Of a stretch of DNA of 64,000 nucleotides, positions 16,088 to 25,053 are shown piece by piece. The number at the start of each line of letters is the position of its first letter. The first letter of the stretch is position 1. Under the pieces are notes generated by a model. The model did not search any database. It saw nothing but the letters and a program-made list of their open reading frames with translations, and was not told the origin of the DNA. A program made the position numbers and the translations under genes. Location: NCBI RefSeq assembly GCF_900105145.1, contig NZ_LT629752.1, forward strand, positions 1,212,001 to 1,276,000. Reading direction: 5' to 3'. Origin of the DNA: Polaribacter sp. KT25b. Lineage in GTDB: Bacteria; Bacteroidota; Bacteroidia; Flavobacteriales; Flavobacteriaceae.

Positions 16088-17116
16088 CTATAGTTTGATT
16101 CCGAATTTAAAACCTAATGAATAATTTAAGAAGGATTTTTTATCATAACTTTTAAATTCTCTAAAATCAAATAAAGATAAAGAATCAGAAAAATTAATAT
16201 GATGGATAGACTTATTATATTCTAGATTTATATGGTTAAATTTTTTAATTCTTATTCCAAACCCTGAATAAAAATCAAAATAGAATCTTTCTCCCAAAGG
16301 AACCAAAAGACCATATTTTAAATTAATAATTGTTACATCTTTTTTCGTGCCAAAATCATCTGTAATGTAATTCTCTATGTCAGAATTATTTATTTCTGTA
16401 TAATCTATGTAATCATTATACTGACTCTTAATTTTACGAAACTCTAGAGATACATATTCGTTTAAATGTACATTGTTTGTTAAGTTTATAACGTTGTAGA
16501 GTTTTGTTTCAAATCGATATGTAAATGCATTGTCTTTTAAGTATGAAGTATGTTCATAGCTTGATGTTGCATTTTTGATTTTATACCCAAATTCTGCACT
16601 TAAACTAATATTATTTTTAATAAAGTATTCAGTACCTAATGTAAACATTGGTATAGAAAACAAGTCTAAAAATTGTAGAGGAGAGGTGTAAAGAAGAAAA
16701 CTATTTTTAGGTAAAACAGTTACTTTTTTATTACTTAATAGTATTTTATTCGAAATTGTATCTGTAATAAAATGTAAATTATGTCTATAAGTAAAACGTT
16801 TGTTATTTGTTAAGTCTACAAGTATTCCAATTCCATAATTATTTAATACATTAAGAGCAAATAGACTTGATAATTTTCGATTAAAATAAAAATCTTGACT
16901 TAAACTATCTTTTAAAACTATAATTTTTAAAGGCTTTTTAGAGCGATTAGGGTATATAATTATTTCTTTTTTATTGATAGATATAGTGTCTTTTTCAAAT
17001 ACAATTTTACTCTCTTTATCTGCAGAAATTTTGACTACAGTTTTCTTTCCATTTAAGATTGTTGCACAAGAGGTGAGTGTAATAATTATAAGTAAAAAGA
17101 GAGTGAGTTTCTTCAA
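16088..17116 (-). CDS. Outer-membrane-type lipoprotein with beta-rich C-terminus
   Basis: 342-aa protein with a lipoprotein signal peptide (KKLTLFLLIIITLTSC, cysteine at about 17). CATILNGKK and the following 60 residues resemble the CATIxxG start of small envelope lipoproteins. The C-terminal 180 residues alternate hydrophobic and polar positions with aromatic strand ends (YFIKNNISLSAEFGYK, RFYFDFYSGFGIRIKKF, LNYSLGFKFGIKL), suggesting a small beta-barrel or outer-membrane beta domain. The start is TTG at 17116; the signal peptide begins exactly there. It lies 6 nt after the LolD-type ATPase gene. Function unknown. Confidence 0.7.
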   Translation of the reverse strand: MKKLTLFLLIIITLTSCATILNGKKTVVKISADKESKIVFEKDTISINKKEIIIYPNRSKKPLKIIVLKDSLSQDFYFNRKLSSLFALNVLNNYGIGILVDLTNNKRFTYRHNLHFITDTISNKILLSNKKVTVLPKNSFLLYTSPLQFLDLFSIPMFTLGTEYFIKNNISLSAEFGYKIKNATSSYEHTSYLKDNAFTYRFETKLYNVINLTNNVHLNEYVSLEFRKIKSQYNDYIDYTEINNSDIENYITDDFGTKKDVTIINLKYGLLVPLGERFYFDFYSGFGIRIKKFNHINLEYNKSIHHINFSDSLSLFDFREFKSYDKKSFLNYSLGFKFGIKL

Positions 17117-17122
17117 ATTGTA

Positions 17123-17782
17123 TTAAATTATTTTACCATCAATCATTGTTAGTTTTCTATCTGCCATGTTTGCTAATTCTTCATTATGAGTTACTAATAC
17201 GAAGGTTTGGCCAAATTCATCGCGTAATTTAAAAAATAATTCATGTAAGTTTTTAGCAGATTCACTGTCAAGGTTTCCACTAGGTTCATCAGCCAAAATA
17301 ACAGAAGGGTTGTTTATCAATGCTCTTGCAACGGCAACTCTTTGTTGTTCTCCACCAGAAAGTTCATTGGGTTTATGATGAATTCTGTGTGATAATCCTA
17401 AAAATTCTAAAAGCTCTTTTGCTCTCGTTTCTGCTTCTTTTTTAGATTTTTTTCCGATAAATGCAGGAATACAAACGTTTTCTAAGGCAGAAAATTCTGG
17501 TAATAATTGATGAAATTGAAAGATAAAACCAATTTGATTGTTTCTAAAATTTGACAATTCTTTATCAGAAAGATCTTTTAGAGAAATATTATTGATAGAT
17601 AATTCGAAATCTTGTTCTTTTAAAGGTTTATCTAAAGTACCTAAAATTTGTAGCAAAGTTGTTTTTCCTGCTCCAGAAGGACCAACAATAGCTACAATTT
17701 CACCTTTTTTAATGTGTAAATCCAGTCCTTTTAAAACCTGAACTTCGCCATAATATTTATGGATATTTTTTGTAGTAATCAT
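17123..17782 (-). CDS. LolD-type ABC transporter ATP-binding protein
   Basis: 219-aa ATPase of the LolD/MacB group. Walker A is GPSGAGKT, the Q-loop is in [18 protein letters not shown], the signature is LSGGEQQR, Walker B is [11 protein letters not shown] and the switch histidine is in LVTHNEEL. LolD normally powers release of lipoproteins from the inner membrane with LolC/E; no permease gene is adjacent, as is common in Bacteroidota. I choose ATG 17782 ([12 protein letters not shown]) over the upstream GTG at 17800. The downstream neighbour is a lipoprotein gene, loosely consistent with the role. Confidence 0.87.
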   Translation of the reverse strand: MITTKNIHKYYGEVQVLKGLDLHIKKGEIVAIVGPSGAGKTTLLQILGTLDKPLKEQDFELSINNISLKDLSDKELSNFRNNQIGFIFQFHQLLPEFSALENVCIPAFIGKKSKKEAETRAKELLEFLGLSHRIHHKPNELSGGEQQRVAVARALINNPSVILADEPSGNLDSESAKNLHELFFKLRDEFGQTFVLVTHNEELANMADRKLTMIDGKII

Positions 17783-17805
17783 AAGAAATTTATCTGGCAC
17801 TAAAG

Positions 17806-17844
17806 TATAAAAAAACGGATATACTTTGTAAAGTATATCCGTTT
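17806..17844 (-). terminator. Terminator of the DUF5916 gene
   Basis: Perfect 15-bp stem (17813-17827 with 17830-17844) with a very short loop, followed on the minus strand by a run of seven T. It lies 20 nt after the DUF5916 stop and just before the LolD-type gene. Confidence 0.85.
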
Positions 17845-17863
17845 ATATTATAATTATTGTGTA

Positions 17864-20287
17864 TTAAAAGATATTTTTTATTTTATTATAATCTATAAAA
17901 TACACAAATCTTACAGAAAAAGTATGACTTTGAGATTGATCAAACAAATTGTCTAAGTTGTCTTTAAAATTTAAATTAGAATTTGTATCAGAATTAAAAA
18001 TTGAATTTCTATAAAACGCAATTAACTGACTTCCTGGTGCAAATTGCCAGATGTAATTTAAGTCTAAATTCCAGCTATTAAAGTTTACGTTATCGCCTGT
18101 GTATGAGTTGTTAATATCTAATTCTCCATCGCTGTTTAAATTGTAATAATTATTATATTTAGCAGAACTCCAATAATGTCTAAAACTTAAAGATAATGAA
18201 GATTTAGTGCTAAAACTGTAACTACCAGAAATGGTATTTGTGTAGCTTTTACGATCTCTCATACCAAAAATAATGTTGGTATCAACTTTATCCACATATC
18301 CTTGGTCGCTATTAGTTTTGTTAAAATTTAAATTATATCTTAAAGAAAGCTGATTTGTAAATCGATATCTAGGAGCAAAACTAAAACCATACCCAGTTTT
18401 TGGATTGTTACTGTAACCTGTGTAGTAACCGTCTACATTTAATTCAAGTTTCTTTTGAGAATTTGTAGAAATATAGAAATTTACATTTTTATTTTCTGGT
18501 TGTAAAAAATAGATTCCGCTTGTAGAGCCTTGTCTTGGTTCAAAAAAATCTTTTTCTTCTGTTCCGTAATTTAAATTTGCACCATAAGAAAAACGACTTT
18601 TAGTTTGTGCATCATAACCAAAACCAGCATTATAGCCAGTGTAAGTTCCAGAATAATGCTGAAAATTTAATTGCTGATAAAAATTGAAATATGTATAGTT
18701 AAATCTTTTTGTTGATTGTAAAGTTCGCCAACCAGCACTATTATAAATTGTTTGTTGATTGTTGCTAAAAAGTATTCCAAAATCATTAGGATTAAAATCT
18801 TTGTTTTCAAAATTGTAACCAATTTCCCAATTCCAATGTCCAGAATTATATCCAAAGCTATTATCAAAAGTATAACCAGTATTTGGATTGTAAATATCAT
18901 CAGAAATGTTACTCATTCTTACAGATCCATCTGCATTGTATTTACTGTCTTTTGTTTCTAAATGCCAATCTAATGCCGTAACATTGGCGTCTCTAAAACC
19001 TCCGTCTCGAGTAACATTTGTATTTATAAGAGAAATAGTTGAATTTTGATTAAATTGTTGATCTAATACTAAAATGTTATAATTTGTAAAAGGATTAATA
19101 ACTTCTTCTCTAGTTTCTCCTGTAGAATTATTTTTGATGGTTGCATTTGTGGTTTCTGTAATTGCATTAAAAAAACCAATTCCTAATCCGCCTTTTGTTC
19201 TTCCAGAAATTTTAACGGCATTCAACATATTTACTTTGCCTGGGTAATCGATTATTTCTTCATCTGCAGCTAAAGATTCAGAAACATTAAATTGATCTAT
19301 TGGTGAGCCACCAATTCTTCTAGAATAAAAAAGATTACCAATGGAAAAAAGTTCTGTTCCTTCTGTAAAAAATTGTCTTTGTTCTGTAAATTGTTGTTCA
19401 AACGGACCTAAATTTAGTTCAACATCATCAAAACCTACTTGACTAAAATCAGGAATTAAAGTTGCGTCTAGTGTAAAATTATCTGTTAAACCGTATTTAA
19501 TGTCCATTCCAACACTCCAGTCAGAATCTGTTTTTCCTTCATAAGATGTTGTAGTTGCAGATGCATATGGATAGAAATTTAATCTTGTTGGTGGTTTAAT
19601 GTCTTTAAAATCTTCAATTAAACCATCATATTGTGTCCATCTTCCAACCGAATTGTCAATATGCGTCCAAGTATGTTGTGCATTTAGTTTTTCAAGTCTT
19701 CTGTGAAAGTTAAATCCCCAAGATTGTATAGGTCTATTTGCAAAACGCAAAGCACGGTAAGGAATTTTCATTTCAACATTCCAGCCTTTATCATCTGTAG
19801 AAACAGCACTTTCCCAAACTGCACTCCAGTTAAAATCTTCATTTCCGTTAGATACTTTTGCGTCACCTTGATTTCCTGTAACTTGAACTAAAAATTCAAA
19901 AGGATTTTGACCATCGTCATTTGGGTTTATTGTTACCAATAAGAAATCTGCAATGCTAAAATTATCTCTTACTGCAAATTCTTTAGGAATTCCTGCTGGA
20001 TCTGGGTCATTCATTTGACCAGAAATATAAATTGCATCATCATCATACATAACTTTTACAACTGTTTGATATTCGTCAGAAACAATTTTTCCATTATCTG
20101 GTCTTAATTCTACAAAGTCTGTCATTATTTCTGCATTTTTCCATGCATCATCATTTAAAATTCCATCTATTTTAGGAGTTTTAGTGACTCTTGTAGCTTT
20201 AATTTTTTTTCTATTTTGATTGTTTTGTGCCGATATTTTAATTGAAAATGCAGCAACTAAGACTAGTAATACTAACTTTTTTATCAT
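17864..20287 (-). CDS. DUF5916 outer-membrane protein with CBM9-like N-domain
   Basis: 807-aa secreted protein. A signal peptide (IKKLVLLVLVAAFSIKISAQ) is followed by a CBM9-like domain over about residues 30-215 (IDGILNDDAWKNAEIMTDFVELRP, YDDDAIYISGQMND, WNVEMKIPYRALRF, SWGFNFHRR). The rest is the DUF5916 region, rich in aromatic-ended beta strands and ending in FSVRFVYFIDYNKIKNIF, which suggests a C-terminal outer-membrane barrel. In Bacteroidetes such proteins are annotated carbohydrate-binding family 9-like; a carbohydrate substrate is not proven. Monocistronic with its own terminator. Confidence 0.88.
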   Translation of the reverse strand: MIKKLVLLVLVAAFSIKISAQNNQNRKKIKATRVTKTPKIDGILNDDAWKNAEIMTDFVELRPDNGKIVSDEYQTVVKVMYDDDAIYISGQMNDPDPAGIPKEFAVRDNFSIADFLLVTINPNDDGQNPFEFLVQVTGNQGDAKVSNGNEDFNWSAVWESAVSTDDKGWNVEMKIPYRALRFANRPIQSWGFNFHRRLEKLNAQHTWTHIDNSVGRWTQYDGLIEDFKDIKPPTRLNFYPYASATTTSYEGKTDSDWSVGMDIKYGLTDNFTLDATLIPDFSQVGFDDVELNLGPFEQQFTEQRQFFTEGTELFSIGNLFYSRRIGGSPIDQFNVSESLAADEEIIDYPGKVNMLNAVKISGRTKGGLGIGFFNAITETTNATIKNNSTGETREEVINPFTNYNILVLDQQFNQNSTISLINTNVTRDGGFRDANVTALDWHLETKDSKYNADGSVRMSNISDDIYNPNTGYTFDNSFGYNSGHWNWEIGYNFENKDFNPNDFGILFSNNQQTIYNSAGWRTLQSTKRFNYTYFNFYQQLNFQHYSGTYTGYNAGFGYDAQTKSRFSYGANLNYGTEEKDFFEPRQGSTSGIYFLQPENKNVNFYISTNSQKKLELNVDGYYTGYSNNPKTGYGFSFAPRYRFTNQLSLRYNLNFNKTNSDQGYVDKVDTNIIFGMRDRKSYTNTISGSYSFSTKSSLSLSFRHYWSSAKYNNYYNLNSDGELDINNSYTGDNVNFNSWNLDLNYIWQFAPGSQLIAFYRNSIFNSDTNSNLNFKDNLDNLFDQSQSHTFSVRFVYFIDYNKIKNIF

Positions 20288-20551
20288 TTTGTTTTGGTTG
20301 ATTGTTAGTGTAAAAACAAATTCTTGAAATTTATTATATTACTTTTAAAAATCAAAAAATAATGTATCTACATAGGTAAAGACACTTCAAAATTTAAAGT
20401 GTTACAGATTGGGTATGTTAATTATTTCTTAAAAAGATTTTTTTTACAAAACATAAGTATTTTTAATCCTATAATAATTAAGGAAAGCGCAACATGTTTT
20501 GTGTTTCTAATTATTTTATTAAATAATGTATAACTTTTGCCTTTGAATTTG

Positions 20552-20559
20552 TATTTTTG
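20552..20559 (+). promoter_or_regulatory. Candidate -7 element, sucC
   Basis: TATTTTTG matches TAnnTTTG and lies 22 nt before the sucC ATG, giving a short leader. No well-spaced -33 TTG is visible. Confidence 0.4.
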
Positions 20560-20581
20560 AGCGTTTTTAAATGGGATACAG

Positions 20582-21781
20582 ATGAATTTACATGAATATC
20601 AAGGAAAAGAAATTTTAAGCAGCTTTGGCGTTAGAATTCAAAGAGGAATTGTAGCAAGTAATGCTAAAGAAGCTGTAGAAGCAGCAAAACAGTTAACCGA
20701 AGAAACAGGAACAGGTTGGCACGTTGTTAAAGCTCAAGTTCATGCAGGTGGACGAGGAAAAGGAGGAGGAGTTAAGTTGGCAAAAAACTTAGCAGATGTA
20801 GAAAGAATCTCTGATGAGATTATTGGTATGATGTTAATTACACCACAAACTTCTGCTGAAGGTAAAAAAGTAAACCAAGTTTTAATTTGTGAGGATGTAT
20901 ATTATCCTGGAGCTTCTGAGCCAGATGAATATTATATATCTGTACTTTTAAACAGAGCAACTGGTAAAAATATGATTATGTATTCTACAGAAGGTGGAAT
21001 GGATATTGAAACTGTTGCAGAAGAAACTCCGCATTTAATTTTTACAGAAGAAATTGATCCTTTATTAGGTATCATGCCTTTTCAAGCGCGTAAAATAGCT
21101 TTTAACTTAGGTTTATCTGGTGCAGCTTTTAAAGAAATGACAAAATTTGTTACTAATTTATATAGAGCTTACATTGGTTCAGACTCTTCTATGTTTGAAA
21201 TTAATCCTGTGTTAAAAACTTCTGATGATAAAATTATGGCAGTTGATGCTAAAGTTTCTTTAGATGAAAATGCATTATTTAGACATAAAGATTATGCAGC
21301 AATGCGCGATTTACGTGAAGAAAACCCAATTGAAGTTGAAGCAAAAGCTGCTGGTTTAAACTATGTAGATTTAGACGGTAATGTTGGTTGTATGGTTAAT
21401 GGTGCTGGTTTAGCAATGGGTACTATGGATTTAATTAAAGAATCTGGAGGAGAACCTGCTAACTTTTTAGATGTTGGTGGTACTGCTGATGCTGCAAGAG
21501 TTGAAACTGCTTTTGGAATTATTTTAAAAGACCCAGCTGTAAAAGCAATTTTAGTAAATATTTTTGGAGGTATTGTACGTTGCGATAGAGTTGCACAAGG
21601 TGTTGTGGATGCCTACGTAAGTATGGGAGACAAAATTAATGTGCCAATTATTTGTAGATTACAAGGTACAAATGCTAAAGAGGCAAAAGAATTAATTGAT
21701 AATTCTGGTATGGAAATTATTTCTGCTACAGAATTTCAAGAAGCTGCAGATAAAGTACAAGAGGTTTTAGAAGCTTCTTAA
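20582..21781 (+). CDS. sucC: Succinyl-CoA synthetase beta subunit (ADP-forming)
   Basis: 399-aa beta subunit of succinyl-CoA ligase, the TCA-cycle enzyme that makes ATP or GTP from succinyl-CoA. It begins MNLHEYQGKEILSSFGV, the hallmark of SucC, with an ATP-grasp domain (VKAQVHAGGRGKGGGVKLA; EINPVLKTSDDKIMAVDAK) and the C-terminal CoA-ligase domain (NFLDVGGTADAARVE, NIFGGIVRCDRVAQGVV). Length is standard. sucD is not adjacent, as in many Flavobacteria. A hairpin terminator follows the stop. Confidence 0.97.
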   Translation: MNLHEYQGKEILSSFGVRIQRGIVASNAKEAVEAAKQLTEETGTGWHVVKAQVHAGGRGKGGGVKLAKNLADVERISDEIIGMMLITPQTSAEGKKVNQVLICEDVYYPGASEPDEYYISVLLNRATGKNMIMYSTEGGMDIETVAEETPHLIFTEEIDPLLGIMPFQARKIAFNLGLSGAAFKEMTKFVTNLYRAYIGSDSSMFEINPVLKTSDDKIMAVDAKVSLDENALFRHKDYAAMRDLREENPIEVEAKAAGLNYVDLDGNVGCMVNGAGLAMGTMDLIKESGGEPANFLDVGGTADAARVETAFGIILKDPAVKAILVNIFGGIVRCDRVAQGVVDAYVSMGDKINVPIICRLQGTNAKEAKELIDNSGMEIISATEFQEAADKVQEVLEAS

Positions 21782-21806
21782 TTTTTAGTTTATTATGTAT
21801 AGAGAG

Positions 21807-21835
21807 ACGTCTTACTTTGGTAAGGCGTTTTTTTA
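21807..21835 (+). terminator. Terminator of sucC
   Basis: ACGTCTTAC pairs with GTAAGGCGT around a TTTG loop (21807-21815 with 21820-21828, one G-T wobble), followed by a T-run. Confidence 0.85.
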
Positions 21836-22095
21836 TTTTTTTTATTTCTTGAATTTTATCACCATTAACTTTTAAATTGTTAGCTTAAATGGAAAGTTTT
21901 AAGTGTGTTTTAATAGGATGTTAAGTCTTTTACTTCTGTAAAATTTATTTCTTTATTTTGAAAACAAAACTGCTTATAAAAATTGCCAAAGCAATTTATT
22001 AATAAATAAGTGTAATCAAGGAATCAATTAAAATATGAGGATAAAATTAATCATAAAAGTTATTTTTTTGAATACTACTATTTTTTATATCAGTA
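21836..22095. other. AT-rich intergenic stretch, no gene seen
   Basis: Between the sucC terminator and the next hairpin I see no open frame of useful length, RNA gene or repeat on either strand. Stop codons are dense in all frames. Confidence 0.6.
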
Positions 22096-22140
22096 AAAAG
22101 CAGTAATTTTTGTACAAAATGTATAAAAATTACTGCTTTT
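22096..22140. terminator. Bidirectional hairpin downstream of the alpha/beta-hydrolase remnant
   Basis: Perfect 16-bp inverted repeat (22096-22111 with 22125-22140) with a 13-nt loop and A/T-rich stem ends. It lies about 95 nt after the remnant's stop codon and was probably its terminator. Confidence 0.7.
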
Positions 22141-22233
22141 AGGATATCTTTTAAATTGCTACAAAATTACTATTTTGAAAACTCATTTAGTACTAAACTT
22201 AGCAATTAAGAAACAGAAATATTAAAATGATAT

Positions 22234-22608
22234 TTATTCTTTAATAAACTTAATTAATGGTTTAATAAAACTATCAAATTTTTCTATGTGAGGTAAATGA
22301 CCTACATTTTTTAATTCTACTAGTTGTGCATTTAGAATTTCTTTTTGAGTTCGTTTCCCTAACTCATTATAAAGTCCCATGGTCTTTCTAACTTCATCAG
22401 AAACAAGTGGCTTGCCAAGTGCTGTTCTATCTCTTGTACCAATAATTAAAAGTGTTGGTGCGGTAATATTTTTAAATCCAAAGAAGAAACATTATACGGA
22501 TATTGATAGTTAGATAATTGAAGGTCTAACCATTGTAAATTATCGGTTTGTGCCATTGTGCATTGAAACACACATAAAACGGTTAGTATACTTACTAGCT
22601 TATTTTCT
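22234..22608 (-). pseudogene. Alpha/beta hydrolase remnant (internal deletion plus frameshift)
   Basis: On the minus strand, a signal-peptide-like KLVSILTVLCVFQCTMAQTD without an ATG runs directly into about 26 residues and then, after a 1-nt shift in a run of A at about 22477, into NITAPTLLIIGTRDRTALGK ... VRKTMGLYNELGKRTQKEI ... LVELKNVGHLPHIEKF, ending at TAA 22234. The tail is the conserved C-terminus of secreted alpha/beta hydrolases, including the catalytic aspartate and histidine regions. The central part with the HG oxyanion and GxSxG nucleophile is absent, so the gene is dead. The lost segment would be several hundred bases judging by family length. Confidence 0.75.
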
Positions 22609-22679
22609 AAATGTTATAATTTAAATTATAAATTAACTTTATTGTTGATTAGAAAATATAATATAGAATAAAATTATTG

Positions 22680-23486
22680 CTAGTTTTCTTTACCAAGTTC
22701 TATGGCTCTGTTAAACGCTGCAAAAGCGGCTTCTTTAATTAATTCATTTACATTATTATCTTGCATAGAATCTAAAGCAGCACGAGTTGTACCACCTTTA
22801 GATGCTACTTTTTCCATCCAAGAATTTGGTGATAAATTAGATTGATTAAAAAGTTCTACAGCACCAATAAAAGTTTGACTTACGAGAACAGTAGAATCAT
22901 TTTTAGAAAAGCCCATTTTTAACGCAGCTTCCATCATACTTTGCATAAAGTAAAAAACATAAGCTGGTCCGCTTCCAGAAATACCTGTAGAAGCATCAAT
23001 TAATTTCTCGTTGCTTACTTCCATAGATTTTCCTGTAGTATCTAACAAGCTTTCTACTGTTAGCTTTTCTATTCTAGAAACTTCTTCTGATGTTACATAA
23101 GAGGTTAGGCCTTTACCAATTTGAGCAGGTAGATTTGGCATTGCTCTAACTATTTTTGTTAAACCAGAATATTTTTTAATGTTCTCAATATGAACACCAG
23201 CCATAATAGATACAATTACTTGACCTGGTTTTGTGTATGGTTTTAAGGCTTTAAATAGATTTTCTGCATGATATGGTTTTACCGCAATAAATATAATATC
23301 TGCTTTAGGTACGCAGTCTTCTAGTTCTTTAAAAGCATCAAAGTGTGAGATTTCATTTAACGCTTCTTGTTTTTCTACTGAATTATCTAAAACCATGATA
23401 TTTTTTTTCTTTAATAATCTTGATTTAGACATTCCTTGGGCATATGTTAACCCCATATTTCCTGCGCCAATTACTAGTATTTTCAT
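22680..23486 (-). CDS. proC: Pyrroline-5-carboxylate reductase
   Basis: 268-aa NAD(P)H-dependent reductase for the last step of proline synthesis. A Rossmann motif opens the protein (ILVIGAGNMGLTYAQGM), AVKPYH and SIMAGV mark the cofactor domain, RAMPNLPAQIGKG follows, and the dimerisation domain carries GISGSGPAYVFYFMQSM and VASKGGTTRAALDSM. Length and motifs are standard. A TTG-N20-TAAATTTG promoter-like pair lies about 260 nt upstream, which would give a long leader. Confidence 0.96.
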   Translation of the reverse strand: MKILVIGAGNMGLTYAQGMSKSRLLKKKNIMVLDNSVEKQEALNEISHFDAFKELEDCVPKADIIFIAVKPYHAENLFKALKPYTKPGQVIVSIMAGVHIENIKKYSGLTKIVRAMPNLPAQIGKGLTSYVTSEEVSRIEKLTVESLLDTTGKSMEVSNEKLIDASTGISGSGPAYVFYFMQSMMEAALKMGFSKNDSTVLVSQTFIGAVELFNQSNLSPNSWMEKVASKGGTTRAALDSMQDNNVNELIKEAAFAAFNRAIELGKEN

Positions 23487-23746
23487 TTTTTTTATTATTA
23501 AATATTATTGAATTTTTTTTAGATGTATATCTTTTGTTACTAAGTTATTTATTTATAATTAGTATTTAAATATGTAACTTGTAAAAAGATGTTCTAATTA
23601 AAGTGTCTAAATTTTTAAACTAAAAATTTAAAAAGCAATTTATGGTAAATGTTTACGTGGAGAGATTTTTTTTAATTTGATTTTTGAAATCAATAAAAAT
23701 AAATATTCTAAAGTTATGTAGTTTTTGATTGCTTACATTCATTGTG
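23487..23746 (-). other. Long AT-rich leader region upstream of proC
   Basis: About 260 bases without a plausible coding frame on either strand. If transcription starts at the promoter-like pair at 23747-23777, this would be a 5' leader of proC or a separate short RNA. I see no known riboswitch or T-box motif in it. Confidence 0.4.
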
Positions 23747-23777
23747 CAAATTTACAAAAATGGTTGCCCTTGGTCAA
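23747..23777 (-). promoter_or_regulatory. Promoter-like pair upstream of proC
   Basis: On the minus strand TTG (23777-23775) is followed after 20 nt by TAAATTTG (23754-23747), an exact TAnnTTTG. Predicted transcription runs toward proC, whose ATG is about 260 nt away. Confidence 0.5.
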
Positions 23778-23945
23778 GTTATATAGGTTTTATTAAAATT
23801 TTTAGCACTTGATTAACATGTAAAAAGTACTTATTTAAAAAAGTTATATAAACATTTGTTGTGGTATTAACTAGTTTAATTTTTATTATTTATGGCAATA
23901 AATTGAATCAAGTTATGTCGCTTATAGATTAATATTTGATGTTAA

Positions 23946-23985
23946 AAGAGCTACAATAAAAGTTATAAACTTTATTGTAGCTCTT
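23946..23985 (-). terminator. Hairpin terminator of cysK
   Basis: 15-bp stem (AAGAGCTACAATAAA at 23946-23960 with its complement at 23971-23985) about 75 nt downstream of the cysK stop, followed by four T on the minus strand. The rest of 23778-24058 shows no gene. Confidence 0.7.
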
Positions 23986-24058
23986 GCTTAAGTTTGTTTA
24001 TTAGGAGTTAGTTATAGAAATAGATTAGAAATTTTAATCAATACTATTACCTAAATTT

Positions 24059-24970
24059 TTATGACAATAATCCTTCAATAGAAATGTAACGTTCACCAGT
24101 GTCATAATTTATGGTTAAGATAGTTTCATCTCCTTTTAAAGTTTGCAATTGTTTTCTAACAGCAGCTAAAGATGCACCTGTAGAAATACCAACTAAAATA
24201 CCTTCGGATTTTGCTATGTTTTTAACTTCAGAAAAAGCTTCTTCTTTTGTAATTCTGATTGCCCCGTCTATAATTTTAATATTAAAAGTTTCGGGAATAA
24301 AGCCTGGTCCAATACCTTGCAAAGGATGAGGTCCTGATTTGTCTCCAGAAATTACTGCAGAATCATTAGGCTCTACAGCAAATACTTTTAAAGAAGGATA
24401 TTTTTCTTTTAAAACTTCTGTCATTCCTGTAATATGACCACCAGTACCAACACCTGTAATTAAATAATCTAATCCTTCTGGGAAATCATTTATTACTTCT
24501 AAAGCTGTGGTTTTACGATGTATTGCCGGGTTAGCAGGGTTTGTAAATTGAGAAGGCATCCAAGCATTTTTATTTTTAGCCACCATTTCATTTGCTTTTG
24601 CTATTGTGCCACCTAAGCCTAATTCTTTTGGAGTTAAAACAATATTTGCGCCATAAGCTGTCATTAATGCTCTTCGTTCTACAGACATAGATTCTGGCAT
24701 TACTAATGTTAATTTATATCCTTTTATAGCAGCAATCATTGCTAAACCAATACCTGTATTTCCAGAAGTAGGTTCAATAATTTCTGTATCTTTAGTAATT
24801 AGTTTTTTTTGTTCTGCATCTTCTATCATTGCTAAGGCAATTCGATCTTTAATGCTTCCTCCAGGATTTGATTTTTCTAGTTTTATCCAAACATTTGCAT
24901 TCGGAAATAATTTAGATAATTTTACTGTTGGTGTGTTACCTATGGTTTCTATAATGCTGTTAAATTTCAT
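24059..24970 (-). CDS. cysK: Cysteine synthase (O-acetylserine sulfhydrylase)
   Basis: 303-aa PLP enzyme that makes cysteine from O-acetylserine and sulfide. The lysine that binds PLP is in [13 protein letters not shown], the substrate loop is [12 protein letters not shown], the phosphate-binding glycine loop is [11 protein letters not shown], and [17 protein letters not shown] is a CysK-type signature. It ends with the [13 protein letters not shown] motif typical of the family. Length is normal. CysM would be the alternative; the GPH..QGIG segment favours CysK. Single gene with its own downstream hairpin. Confidence 0.94.
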   Translation of the reverse strand: MKFNSIIETIGNTPTVKLSKLFPNANVWIKLEKSNPGGSIKDRIALAMIEDAEQKKLITKDTEIIEPTSGNTGIGLAMIAAIKGYKLTLVMPESMSVERRALMTAYGANIVLTPKELGLGGTIAKANEMVAKNKNAWMPSQFTNPANPAIHRKTTALEVINDFPEGLDYLITGVGTGGHITGMTEVLKEKYPSLKVFAVEPNDSAVISGDKSGPHPLQGIGPGFIPETFNIKIIDGAIRITKEEAFSEVKNIAKSEGILVGISTGASLAAVRKQLQTLKGDETILTINYDTGERYISIEGLLS

Positions 24971-25053
24971 GTTTTTTTAGATTTTATGTTCTTTATGCAC
25001 TTGCTATTGATCTGGTTTATGTAATTAGTTTAGTATTATTTATAATTAAAAAC

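Noticed and set aside
23487..23746. Riboswitch or T-box in the proC leader
   Set aside because: No recognisable riboswitch core, specifier loop or antiterminator can be seen by eye.
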